NCBI RefSeq assembly: GCF_030296595.1
Contig: NZ_AP027731.1
Span: forward strand, 3,100,001 to 3,164,000
Length of the DNA: 64,000 nucleotides
Reading direction: 5' to 3'
DNA from: Naasia aerilata
GTDB taxonomy: Bacteria > Actinomycetota > Actinomycetes > Actinomycetales > Microbacteriaceae
A program made the translations under genes and the position numbers. Positions 56,131-64,000 of the stretch are shown here, in pieces (within the stretch, counting starts at the first letter, position 1; every line of letters begins with the position of its first letter). Below the pieces are notes generated by a model, which saw nothing but the letters and a program-made list of their open reading frames with translations, was not told where the DNA came from and did not search any database.

Positions 56131-57305
56131 TCAGGCGAAGGCGGCGTGGCCGGTGATCGCCCGGCCGACGAGCAGGGTGTTCATCTCCCGGGTGCCCTCG
56201 TAGGAGTAGATGGCCTCGGCGTCGGCGAAGAACCGCGCGACGCCGTGCTCGAGCACGATGCCGTTGCCGCCGAGCACCTCGCGAGCCCAGCCGACCGTCT
56301 CGCGCATGCGCGACGTCGCGTAGGCCTTCGCGAGCGCCGAGTGCTCGTCGCGCTGGGCGCCCTCGTCGTGCAACTGCGACACGCGCACGCACAGGGCGAT
56401 GCTCGCGGTGATGTTGCCCAGGCACCGGACGAGGAGGTCCTGCACGAGCTGGTGCGACCCGATCGGCTCCCCGAACTGGACCCGCTCCCCGCATAGCGGA
56501 CCGCGGCCTCGTAGGCGCCGATCGCGACGCCGATGGCCTGCCAGGCGACGTCCGCGCGCGTGAGCCGCAGGATCGTGGCGACATCCCGGAAGGAGTCGAT
56601 CCGCTGCAGCCGCCGAGCCTCCGGGATGACCACGTCGTTCAGCGTGATGTCGGCGTTCTGGACGCTCCGCAGACTGACCTTGTTCTCGATCCTCGTCGCG
56701 GCGAAGCCCGGCGTCCCCTTCTCGACGAGGAAGCCCTTCACCTGGCCGTCGGCGACGTCCTTCGCCCAGATCACGGTGACGTCGGCGAAGGTGGCGTTGC
56801 CGATCCACCGCTTGGCGCCGTTCAGCACCCACCCGTCGGCCGTCCGCTCCGCCGTGGTGCGGAGGCCCCGCGCCGAGTCGGAGCCGGAGAGGGGCTCGGT
56901 GAGCCCGAAGGCGCCGACGAGTTCGCCCGTTGCGAGCCGGGGCAGCCACTCGGCCCGCTGCTCGGCGGAGCCGCCCACCCCGAGCGCGCCCATCACGAGT
57001 CCGCTCGAGATCCCGACGAACGCGCCGACTCCCGCGTCGACGCGGGACAGCTCGAGCATCAGCCACCCCCGGTAGACCGCGCTGCCGGGGAAGGCCCGCG
57101 TCTCCTCCCACAGCGTCCCGAGCACTCCGAGCCCACCGAGCGGGCGCGCCACCTGCACGGGGAACTCGGCCCGCGCCCAGAAGTCGTCGGCGAGCGGCCG
57201 CACCTCCGCCTCCAGGTAGTCGCGGAGGGCGCGGACGGCGGCATCCTCGCGCTCGGTGAGAAGCCCCTGGAAGCCGTAGAAGTCGCCGGCGAGCAGGTCA
57301 TCCAC
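56131..57305 (-). CDS. Acyl-CoA dehydrogenase (one frameshift)
   Basis: About 391 aa when repaired. Features: [19 protein letters not shown] (FAD/substrate loop), [34 protein letters not shown], and [21 protein letters not shown], in which the Glu of YEGT is the likely catalytic base, as in the glutaryl-CoA dehydrogenase branch. A G is missing in the C-run complement 56487-56490. GTG 57305 with GGGAG is chosen; the frame is open further upstream without a better start. It introduces the alpha-beta double bond into acyl-CoA. Confidence 0.9.
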
Positions 57306-57450
57306 AGCGGCTCCCGGTCTCCCTCGATCAGCGGTGCAGCCAGTGTAGGCACCCGCTGCTGAGCCGGGGTCGAGGGCGGGACCGACGCCCCTCACCGTCC
57401 CGCGGGGCCCGGCGTACCATCCGCGCAAATGCATCGAAAGGACGAGACAG

Positions 57451-57888
57451 ATGCTCAAGCAGATGCACGCGGTGCTGCCCGCCGCCGACCTGGCGCGCGC
57501 CCGCAAGTACTACCACGACGTGCTCGGCATGGACGCGGCCGAGGAGCACGAGCAGGGCCAGCTCCTGACCTACTACGTCGACGGCTCCGCCTTCGACATC
57601 TACCAGACCGAGAACGCGGGCACCGCGAAGAACACCCAGCTGTGCTTCGGCACCGACGACCTCGACGCGGAGATGCGGACGATGCGCGAGCGCGGGGTCG
57701 TCTTCGAGGAGTTCGAGATCCCGGGCGTCATGAAGACCGAGAACGGCGTCGTGACCGACGAGGAGTCCCGGACGGCATGGTTCCGCGACAGCGAGGGCAA
57801 CTTCCTCTGCGTGACCCAGCGCCTCGACGCCGGCATGCGCAGCGGTGACCGCTCGCCGACCGACGCCCAGATGGGCGGCGGGATGTGA
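57451..57888 (+). CDS. VOC (glyoxalase/bleomycin-resistance fold) protein
   Basis: A 145-aa protein with the paired beta-alpha-beta-beta-beta units of the VOC superfamily (LKQMHAVLPAADLARARKYYHDVLGM, then TQLCFGTDDLDAEMRTMRERGVVFEEF, and AWFRDSEGNFLCVTQR). The His and Glu-type positions (MHAV, EGNFLCV) fit a metal site. It could be an isomerase, dioxygenase-like or binding protein. ATG 57451 has GAAAGGA upstream. It converges on der with 18 bases between the stops. Confidence 0.85.
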   Translation: MLKQMHAVLPAADLARARKYYHDVLGMDAAEEHEQGQLLTYYVDGSAFDIYQTENAGTAKNTQLCFGTDDLDAEMRTMRERGVVFEEFEIPGVMKTENGVVTDEESRTAWFRDSEGNFLCVTQRLDAGMRSGDRSPTDAQMGGGM

Positions 57889-57906
57889 GCAGCCGCCGCG
57901 GCGCGG

Positions 57907-59415
57907 CTACTTCTTGCGGCGCTCCCGCACCCGCATGTTGAGGACGATCGGCGTGCCCTCGAAGCCGTAGATCTCCCGCAGCCGGCGGGAGATGAAGCGC
58001 CGGTAGCCGGGGTCGAGGAAGCCGGTCGTGAACAGGACGAAGGTCGGCGGGCGCGTCGCGGCCTGCGTCCCGAACAGGATGCGCGGCTGACGTCCGCCGC
58101 GCACCGGGTGCGGATGGGCCGCCACGAGCTCGGCGAGGAACGCGTTGAACTTGCCCGTGCCGATGCGGGTGTCCCAGCTGGCCAGAGCGAGCTCCAGGGC
58201 GGGCACGAGCTTCTCGAGGTGCCGTCCGGTGCGCGCGGAGATGTTGACGCGCGGGGCCCACGCGACATGCGCGAGGTCCTGCTCGATCTCCCGCTCCAGG
58301 TAGCGCCTCCGGTCGTCGTCCAGGAGGTCCCACTTGTTGAACGCGAGCACGAGGGCGCGGCCGGACTCGAGGACGAGGTCGATGATCCGCACGTCCTGCT
58401 CGCTGATGGGCTGGCTCACGTCGAGAAGGACGACGGCGACCTCGGCCTTCTCCAGTGCGGCGGTCGTGCGGAGCGAGGCGTAGAAGTCGGCGCCCTGCTG
58501 CAGGTGCACGCGCCGGCGGATGCCCGCGGTGTCGACGAACCGCCACACCTTGCCGCCGAGCTCGATCTGCTCGTCGACCGGGTCCCGCGTGGTGCCGGCG
58601 ACCTCGTTGACGACGACGCGCTCCTCCCCCGCCGTCTTGTTGAGCAGGCTCGACTTGCCCACGTTCGGGCGTCCGATGATGGCGACCCTGCGGGGTCCGC
58701 CGACCTCCTCCTTCGCCACCGCGGAGACCTCCGGCAGCACGGTCAGCGCCGCGTCCAGCAGGTCCGCCACGCCGCGCCCGTGCAGGGCGGAGACGGGGTG
58801 CGGCTCGCCGAGGCCGAGCGACCACAGCTCGGCGATGTACGGCTCCTGGACGGCGTCGTCGACCTTGTTGGCCGCCAGCAGCACGGGCTTGCCGCTCTGC
58901 CGGAGCATCCGGACGACGCGCTCATCGCTGCTCGTCGCGCCGACCACCGCGTCGACGACGAACAGCACGGCGTCGGCGAGATCGACCGCGACCTCCGCCT
59001 GCGCGGCGACCGAGGCGTCGATGCCGCGGGCGTCGGGCTCCCAGCCGCCGGTGTCGACGAGGGTGAAGAAACGGCCGTTCCACTCGGCGCGGTAGCTGAC
59101 CCGGTCGCGCGTGACGCCCGGGGTGTCCTCGACCACGGCCTCGCGGCGGCCGAGGATGCGGTTGACGAGCGCCGACTTGCCCACGTTGGGGCGGCCCACG
59201 ATGGCGAGCACGGGAAGCGCTGGAAGGTAGCGGACCTCGTCCGGGTCCTCGACGGACGCGTCGAGGAGATCGATGTCCTCGTCCTCGAGCTCGTAGTCCT
59301 GCAGGCCGACTCGCAGGGAGGCGGCGCGCTGGGCCGCGAGGTCCTCATCGAGAGTGGCGAGCCGCTGCTCGAGGTCGTCGTCGCCGGCGTCGTACTCGCA
59401 TTCGGTGTCGCTCAT
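57907..59415 (-). CDS. der: Ribosome-assembly GTPase Der
   Basis: A 502-aa double-GTPase. An acidic actinobacterial N-terminal extension of about 65 residues ([18 protein letters not shown]) precedes G domain 1 ([37 protein letters not shown]) and G domain 2 ([42 protein letters not shown]), then the KH-like domain ending RERRKK. ATG 59415 with GAGG is preferred over TTG 59424. It is needed for 50S subunit maturation. It follows cmk directly, as in many actinobacteria. Confidence 0.96.
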   Translation of the reverse strand: MSDTECEYDAGDDDLEQRLATLDEDLAAQRAASLRVGLQDYELEDEDIDLLDASVEDPDEVRYLPALPVLAIVGRPNVGKSALVNRILGRREAVVEDTPGVTRDRVSYRAEWNGRFFTLVDTGGWEPDARGIDASVAAQAEVAVDLADAVLFVVDAVVGATSSDERVVRMLRQSGKPVLLAANKVDDAVQEPYIAELWSLGLGEPHPVSALHGRGVADLLDAALTVLPEVSAVAKEEVGGPRRVAIIGRPNVGKSSLLNKTAGEERVVVNEVAGTTRDPVDEQIELGGKVWRFVDTAGIRRRVHLQQGADFYASLRTTAALEKAEVAVVLLDVSQPISEQDVRIIDLVLESGRALVLAFNKWDLLDDDRRRYLEREIEQDLAHVAWAPRVNISARTGRHLEKLVPALELALASWDTRIGTGKFNAFLAELVAAHPHPVRGGRQPRILFGTQAATRPPTFVLFTTGFLDPGYRRFISRRLREIYGFEGTPIVLNMRVRERRKK

Positions 59416-59462
59416 GGTCCTCAATCCTGCCCTGTTCTCGCGCGGGATCAGGACGAACGGGG

Positions 59463-60140
59463 TCAGGAGGGCGCAGCGGAGCGGACCAGGGCGACCATCG
59501 CGTCGACCGTCTCGTCGAAGCTGAGGTCGGTCGAGTCCAAGGTCGTGACCCCCTCGGCGGCGGTCATGAAGTCGACGACCTTCGAGTCCTTGCGGTCCCG
59601 ATCGGTGACCGATCTGGCCACGTCGGCGGCGGACTGGTCGGTCAGCTCGGCCCGGCGGCGCTGGATGCGGACGCCCTCGTCCGCGGTGAGCAGCACCCGG
59701 ACGGGCGCGTCGGGAGCGACCACGGTCGTGATGTCGCGCCCCTCGGCGACGATGCCGGGTCGGCCGGGGGCGTTGAGGCGCGAGCGGAAGCCCTCGTTGA
59801 GCCGGGTGCGCACCTCCGGAACGCGGGCGACCGCGCTCACGACCTTGCTGACGCGGGGCTGGCGGATGTCCTCGGTGACGTCGGTGCCGCCGATCGTCAC
59901 CCGGAGGTCGTCGGGATCGGTCGAGATGCCGTCGCCCAGCTCGTCGAGGAGCGACACGATCGCGTCCTCGTCGTCGAAGTCGATCCCGCGGTCGAGGCCG
60001 AGCCAGGCGAGCGCCCGGTAGGCCGCGCCGGTGTCCAGGAACTCGTAGCCGAGGGCGCGCGCCGCGGCGCGGCTCACACTCGACTTGCCGCTGCCGGCCG
60101 GTCCGTCGACCGCGACCACGACTCTGCTCCAGCGCGTCAT
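59463..60140 (-). CDS. cmk: Cytidylate kinase
   Basis: A 225-aa P-loop kinase: [46 protein letters not shown] (family motif, here GRDITT where many have GRDIGT), and the lid [13 protein letters not shown] with DRKDSKV. It phosphorylates CMP/dCMP with ATP. ATG 60140 overlaps the tyrA stop (ATGA), so they are translationally coupled. Confidence 0.95.
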   Translation of the reverse strand: MTRWSRVVVAVDGPAGSGKSSVSRAAARALGYEFLDTGAAYRALAWLGLDRGIDFDDEDAIVSLLDELGDGISTDPDDLRVTIGGTDVTEDIRQPRVSKVVSAVARVPEVRTRLNEGFRSRLNAPGRPGIVAEGRDITTVVAPDAPVRVLLTADEGVRIQRRRAELTDQSAADVARSVTDRDRKDSKVVDFMTAAEGVTTLDSTDLSFDETVDAMVALVRSAAPS

Positions 60141-61216
60141 CCCGCGATCCTCCATCCGCGCTCGGTCAGCTCGCGCTCCAGCCGATCGCGCACCTCGGGC
60201 AGCACGGCGACCTCCACGATGCCGATCTGCGCGCCGGGCGAGTGCTCCAGCCGCAGGTCCTCGAGGTTGACCCCGACCTCCCCGATCTCTGTGAGCAGGG
60301 CGGCCAGCTGGCCGGGGCGGTCGTCGATCAGCACGACGAGCGAGGCGAAGCGGGCGTCCTGCCCGTGCTTGCCCGGAAGACGCGAGACGCCGGCGTTGCC
60401 CGCGGCGAGGACCTCGGCCACGGCCCGCCGCGCGCCCGGCCGGTGCTGCCCGCGGAGCGCCTCGACGAGCCCGGCAAGGTCGGATCCCACCGCCTCCAGC
60501 ACGGGGACGACCGCGTCGGCGTTGGCCCCGAGGATCTGCACCCACAGCTCGGGGCTGCTCGCCGCGATGCGGGTGACGTCCCGCAGGCCCTGGCCCGCGA
60601 TGCCGACGGCCGCGGAGGGCGCGTCGACGAGCCGGGCCGCCATGAGCGAGGCGATCAGCTGGGGAACGTGGGAGATGACGGCGACGCTCGCGTCGTGCTC
60701 CTCCGGAGAGAGGCGGACGGGCGTAGCCCCGAGGTCGAGCACGAGGTCCTCGAGCACGCGCACCTGCGCCGGGGTCGTCCGCTCGTGCGGGGTGAGCACC
60801 CACGGCCGTGCGAGGAAGAGGTCGGCGCGTGCGGAGATCGCGCCGCCGCGCTCCCGCCCTGCGAGCGGATGCGATCCGAGGTAGCGGGAGTCGTCGGCGC
60901 CCAGCGCGCGGAGAGCCTCGAGCGGCTGCTGCTTGACGCTGCCCACGTCGGTCACGAGCGCGCCCGGGTGGTGCGCGAGCACGCGCGCGACGGTCTCGGG
61001 GATCTGGTCGGGCGGCACCGCGACCACCACGAGAGCGGGCTCATCCCCCGGAGCCGGCAGGCGGCCCGCGCCGTAGTCGACGGCGAGGTCGAGGGCGGTC
61101 GGCGAGACGTCCGCGAGGAGCACGTCAACGCCCTCCGCCCGGAGGGCGAGACCGACGCTCGCGCCGAGGAGCCCGGTGCCGACGACCAGGACGGGGCCGG
61201 CGGTGCGGGCGTTCAC
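60137..61216 (-). CDS. tyrA: Prephenate dehydrogenase
   Basis: A 359-aa tyrosine-pathway enzyme. NAD-binding [40 protein letters not shown], catalytic-region [12 protein letters not shown] and [14 protein letters not shown] with the conserved His. A C-terminal ACT-like domain ([34 protein letters not shown]) is a likely tyrosine-feedback site. GTG 61216 overlaps the rluB stop. Confidence 0.94.
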   Translation of the reverse strand: MNARTAGPVLVVGTGLLGASVGLALRAEGVDVLLADVSPTALDLAVDYGAGRLPAPGDEPALVVVAVPPDQIPETVARVLAHHPGALVTDVGSVKQQPLEALRALGADDSRYLGSHPLAGRERGGAISARADLFLARPWVLTPHERTTPAQVRVLEDLVLDLGATPVRLSPEEHDASVAVISHVPQLIASLMAARLVDAPSAAVGIAGQGLRDVTRIAASSPELWVQILGANADAVVPVLEAVGSDLAGLVEALRGQHRPGARRAVAEVLAAGNAGVSRLPGKHGQDARFASLVVLIDDRPGQLAALLTEIGEVGVNLEDLRLEHSPGAQIGIVEVAVLPEVRDRLERELTERGWRIAG

Positions 61217-61997
61217 GGTTCTTCTGCCTGCCTATCGGTCGATTCGGGCGCGCCCCGCGAGAGAGTGAGCAGCTGGCCGAGTTCTACCTTAGTGAGGTCC
61301 CGGATCTCGCCCGACGCGAGCGAGCCGAGGTGCAGTGGCCCGAACTGGCGGCGCACGAGCTCGACGACGGGGTGGCCGACGGCGTCCATCATGCGGCGGA
61401 CGATGCGGTTCCGGCCGGAGTGCAGGGTCAGCTCGACCATGCTGTTCTGCCCGCCCGAGCCGGGCAGGAGGCGCGCGCGGTCGGCGGTGATCAGCCCGTC
61501 CTCGAGCTCGATGCCGGCGGTGAGCTTCGCGACCGTCCTGGGCTGCACCGTCCCGCGCACGAGGGCGATGTACGTCTTCGTCACGCCGAACGACGGATGC
61601 GCGAGCACGTGGGCGAGCTCCCCGTCGTTGGTGAGGATCAGCAGCCCCGAGGTGTCCGCGTCCAGGCGGCCCACGTTGAAGACCCGCTCCTCGAACTGCC
61701 CGGTCCAGCGGCGGAGGTCAGGCCGTCCGTGCTCGTCCCGCAGGGAGCTCACGACGCCCACCGGCTTGTTGAGCATGAGGTAGCGCTTGGTGGTGTCGAG
61801 CTGCACGGCGACGCCGTCGACCGCGACCTTGTCGACCTCCGGGTTGATGCGGGTGCCGAGCTCGGTGACGACGGTGCCGTTGACCGCGACGCGGCCGGCG
61901 CCGATGAGGTCCTCGGACACCCGCCGGGAGGCGACGCCCGCCGCGGCGAGGACCTTCTGCAGCCGGACCCCTCGGCGGCGACCGGGTCAGCGGACAT
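61213..61997 (-). CDS. rluB: 23S rRNA pseudouridine synthase RluB-like (one frameshift)
   Basis: About 261 aa when repaired. The S4 domain at the N-terminus (VRLQKVLAAAGVASRR) is put out of frame by a missing G in the C-run complement 61968-61971. The catalytic domain is intact: YLMLNKPVGVVSS, GRLDADTSGLLILTNDG with the catalytic Asp, and HSGRNRIVRRMMDAVGHPV. ATG 61997 overlaps the scpB end by 11 bases. Confidence 0.92.
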
Positions 61998-62639
61998 CGG
62001 CGACCTCCTCGATCCCGGCGAGCAGGGGGACAGCGGCGGCAGCTCGTCGAGCGAGTTGACGCCGAGGAAGCTCAGCAGCAGCTCGGTCGTGCCGTACGCG
62101 ATGGCTCCGGTCTCCGGATCGGTGGACACCTCGGCGATGAGGCCGCGCCCCACCAGGGTGCGCACGACGCTGTCCACGTTGACGGCGCGGATCGCGGCGA
62201 TGGCGCTGCGGGTGATCGGCTGCTTGTAGGCGATCACCGCGAGCGTCTCGAGCGCGGCCTGGGACAGGCGCGAGGGGCTCTGGGTGAGCACGAAGTCGCG
62301 GACGATGTCGTCGTACGCGGCGCGGACGTAGATCCGCCACCCGCCGCCCACCTCGCGCAGCTCGAAGCCGCGCCGAACCCCTCCGCCGGTGCCGTCGTAG
62401 TCCGCCACGAGCCGCTCGACGGCCTGCCGGATCACGGCGACGGGCCGCTCCAGCGCGCTGGCGAGCGCAACCAGCGGCTGGGGCTCGTCGGACACCATGA
62501 GGATCGCCTCGAGGGCCCGGTCGAGCTCGCCGTGCTCGGTGCGGCGGGCGGCAGGCGCGGCAGCGGACACCGGGGCATTGCGGCCGAGGCCGAGGAGGAG
62601 GGCGACCGGCTCCCGGTCGAGGTCGGCGTCAGTCGTCAT
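61987..62639 (-). CDS. scpB: Segregation and condensation protein B (one frameshift)
   Basis: About 217 aa when repaired. Tandem winged-helix protein: LDRALEAILMVSDEPQPLVALASAL, SRLSQAALETLAVIAYKQPITRSAIAAIR, and LVGRGLIAEVSTDPETGAIAYGTT. The end (LSPLLAGIEEVADVR) is reached after adding a C at the G-run complement 62025-62029. It works with ScpA and SMC in chromosome segregation. Confidence 0.94.
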
Positions 62640-63455
62640 AGTCGGCTCCGAGGTCGGCGAGTCGGTCGTCGTTCCAGACGTCCGCGGTCCAGCGCAGCGT
62701 CAGCTCGCCGAGGGCTCCAGCTGCTCGAACGTGATCGCCTCATTACGGTACAGCTCGAGAACCGCCAGGAAACGGGCGACGACGATCCCTTGACCCGTCG
62801 CACCCGCGATGATCGCGCGGAAGCTGAGCGGCTCACCGCGGCGGAGCAGCGCGACCACGGTCGCGGCCTGCTCCCGGATGCTCACGCGCGGCACGTGCAG
62901 GTGGTCCGTCGCGACGCTCGGCAGCACGCGCGGGGCGAGGGCGAGCGCCGCCAGCGCCGCCAGCTGGGCCGGGGTCGTGGTCCAGGCCACGTCGTTCGGC
63001 GAGCGGCGGAACTTCTCCTCGAGGCGCACCGAGCGGTAGTGCCGCGCCGTCTCCTCCTCGATTCGGCTGGCGAACCACGCCGACGCCTGCTTGAACGCCC
63101 GGTACTGGAGCAGCCGGGCGAACAGCAGGTCGCGGGCCTCGAGCAGGGCGACGTCCTCGGCGTCGACGAGCTCGCCCTGCGGCAGCAGGCCGGCGATCTT
63201 GAGGTCGAGGAGGGTCGCCGCGACGACAAGGAACTCGCTCGCCTCCTCGAGCTCGTCCTCTGTGTCGAGGCCGCGCAGGTAGGCGAGGAACTCGTCGGTG
63301 ATGACCGACAGGGCGATCTCGGTGATGTCGAGCTGGTGCTTCCCGATCAGGGTGAGCAGCAGGTCGAACGGTCCGTCGAAGCCGCCGACGCGCACGGAGA
63401 ACCCGGGCGCCTCGGGCGCCTCGGGGACTGCCGGGGACTCAGGCGACGGCGCCAC
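62629..63455 (-). CDS. scpA: Segregation and condensation protein A (one frameshift)
   Basis: About 275 aa when repaired. Kleisin pattern: FSVRVGGFDGPFDLLLTLIGKHQLDITEIALSVITDEFLAYL at the N-terminus (SMC neck contact), LVVAATLLDLKIAGLLP, and the C-terminal winged helix (PLSFRAIIAG, VVARFLAVLELYRNEAITFEQLEPLGEL). A C is missing in the 62712-62714 run. GTG 63455 overlaps the parA stop. Confidence 0.94.
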
Positions 63456-64000
63456 GCGCGACGAGCTCGCGGGCGAGCCGCCGGTACGACTGCGCCGACG
63501 AGTGCTCGGGGGCGAACTGCAGCACCGGCATGCCGGCGACCGAGGAGTCCGGGAACTTGATGGTGCGTCCGATGATCGTGTTGAGCACGTTGTCGTCGAA
63601 CGCCTCCACGACGCGCTCCATGACCTCGCGCGAATGCAGCGTGCGCGAGTCGTACATGGTCGGCAGGATCCCGTCGAGCTCGAGGGCCGGGTTGAGCCGG
63701 TCCTTGACCTTCTCGATGGTCTCGACGAGGAGCGCGACGCCGCGGAGGGCGAAGTACTCGCACTCGAGCGGGATGAGCACGCCGTGGCTCGCGGAGAGCG
63801 CGTTGACGGTGAGCAGGCCCAGGGACGGCTGGCAGTCGATCAGCACGACGTCGTAGGCGTCCGTCACCTTGCGGAGCACCCGGGCGAGGATCTGCTCGCG
63901 GGCGACCTCGTTGACGAGGTGGACCTCTGCGGCGGAGAGGTCGATGTTCGCGGGGATCACGTCGAGGTTGGGGATGCCCGTGTGCTGGATGGCGAGCGCC
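63439..64000 (-). CDS. parA: ParA-family ATPase, N-terminus beyond window
   Basis: The last 187 residues of a ParA/Soj-type ATPase; the frame is open to base 64000. Seen are NLDVIPANIDLSAAEVHLVNE, the Walker-B-like YDVVLIDCQPSLGLLTVNAL, PLECEYFALRGVALLVETI and TIIGRTIKFPDSSVAGMPVLQF. The Walker A lies outside. It sits next to scpA/scpB as in many Gram-positive bacteria, where it acts in segregation. Confidence 0.92.
   Translation of the reverse strand, partial: ALAIQHTGIPNLDVIPANIDLSAAEVHLVNEVAREQILARVLRKVTDAYDVVLIDCQPSLGLLTVNALSASHGVLIPLECEYFALRGVALLVETIEKVKDRLNPALELDGILPTMYDSRTLHSREVMERVVEAFDDNVLNTIIGRTIKFPDSSVAGMPVLQFAPEHSSAQSYRRLARELVARGAVA

Noticed and set aside
58108..60021. Very long open frame on the plus strand (637 aa) opposite der and cmk
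   Set aside because: Antisense shadow of high-GC codon bias; the translation is Asp/Arg/Gly/Val-rich without domains, and der/cmk on the other strand are certain.

Overview
High-GC actinobacterial chromosome segment, most likely from a Microbacteriaceae-type organism (inference). The reasons are the gene order parA-scpA-scpB-rluB-tyrA-cmk-der at the right end, a DUF222/HNH protein, a DUF7882-type small protein, a citrate-synthase-like protein with an N-terminal helix-turn-helix, and GTG starts with short SD sequences. No phage, IS or CRISPR genes were recognised.

Layout. 1-18.1 kb, chromosomal: a polytopic membrane protein, an NAD(P)-binding sugar epimerase-like protein, a PAS-PAS-PAS-PAS-GGDEF-EAL regulator whose first three PAS modules are near-identical 387-bp tandem repeats, a HupE/UreJ-like membrane protein, a purple-acid-phosphatase-like secreted enzyme, a lipoprotein, a divergent pair of citrate-synthase homologues (one fused to an HTH) with operator-like repeats between them, then BCAT, SDR, left-handed beta-helix protein, ArsR regulator, DUF7882 protein and an aldo/keto reductase. 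18.2-38.5 kb: a block of about 20.3 kb that looks like an accessory island. It ends at tRNA-Pro(GGG), and a partial copy of the tRNA 3' end plus its terminator arm lies at the far end. It carries a LacI regulator, a sugar ABC importer without its ATPase, GH127, an unassigned TIM-barrel glycosidase, SMP-30 lactonase, mutarotase, two SDRs, an Ldh2-type dehydrogenase, a FAH-type hydrolase, a FAD/4Fe-4S 2-hydroxyacid dehydrogenase and a secreted GH43 with three CBMs. 38.6-57.9 kb: DNA glycosylase, DUF222/HNH protein, UPF0014 permease, SDR and semialdehyde dehydrogenase, a heterodimeric ABC exporter with its TetR regulator, a fatty acid desaturase, a two-component system, thioredoxin, SDR, thiolase, acyl-CoA dehydrogenase and a VOC protein. 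57.9-64 kb: housekeeping der, cmk, tyrA, rluB, scpB, scpA and parA (cut by the window edge).

How the island may work: extracellular GH43-CBM and the two other glycosidases release an arabinose-like or deoxy sugar, which the ABC system imports. An SDR and the SMP-30 protein convert it to an aldonate. The second SDR and the FAH hydrolase fit the diketo-hydrolase ending known from L-fucose/L-rhamnose oxidation, and the FAD/Fe-S enzyme would oxidise the 2-hydroxyacid released (lactate from a deoxyhexose, glycolate from a pentose). No aldonate dehydratase is seen. A shared palindrome lies in front of both the importer operon and the GH43 gene, which suggests one LacI regulon.

Data quality: 18 genes carry 26 apparent single-base deletions, mostly in G or C runs, including in scpA, scpB and rluB. 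Restoring the bases makes each gene length divisible by three and rebuilds family-typical protein. I therefore annotate these as full genes with probable consensus errors, not as pseudogenes.
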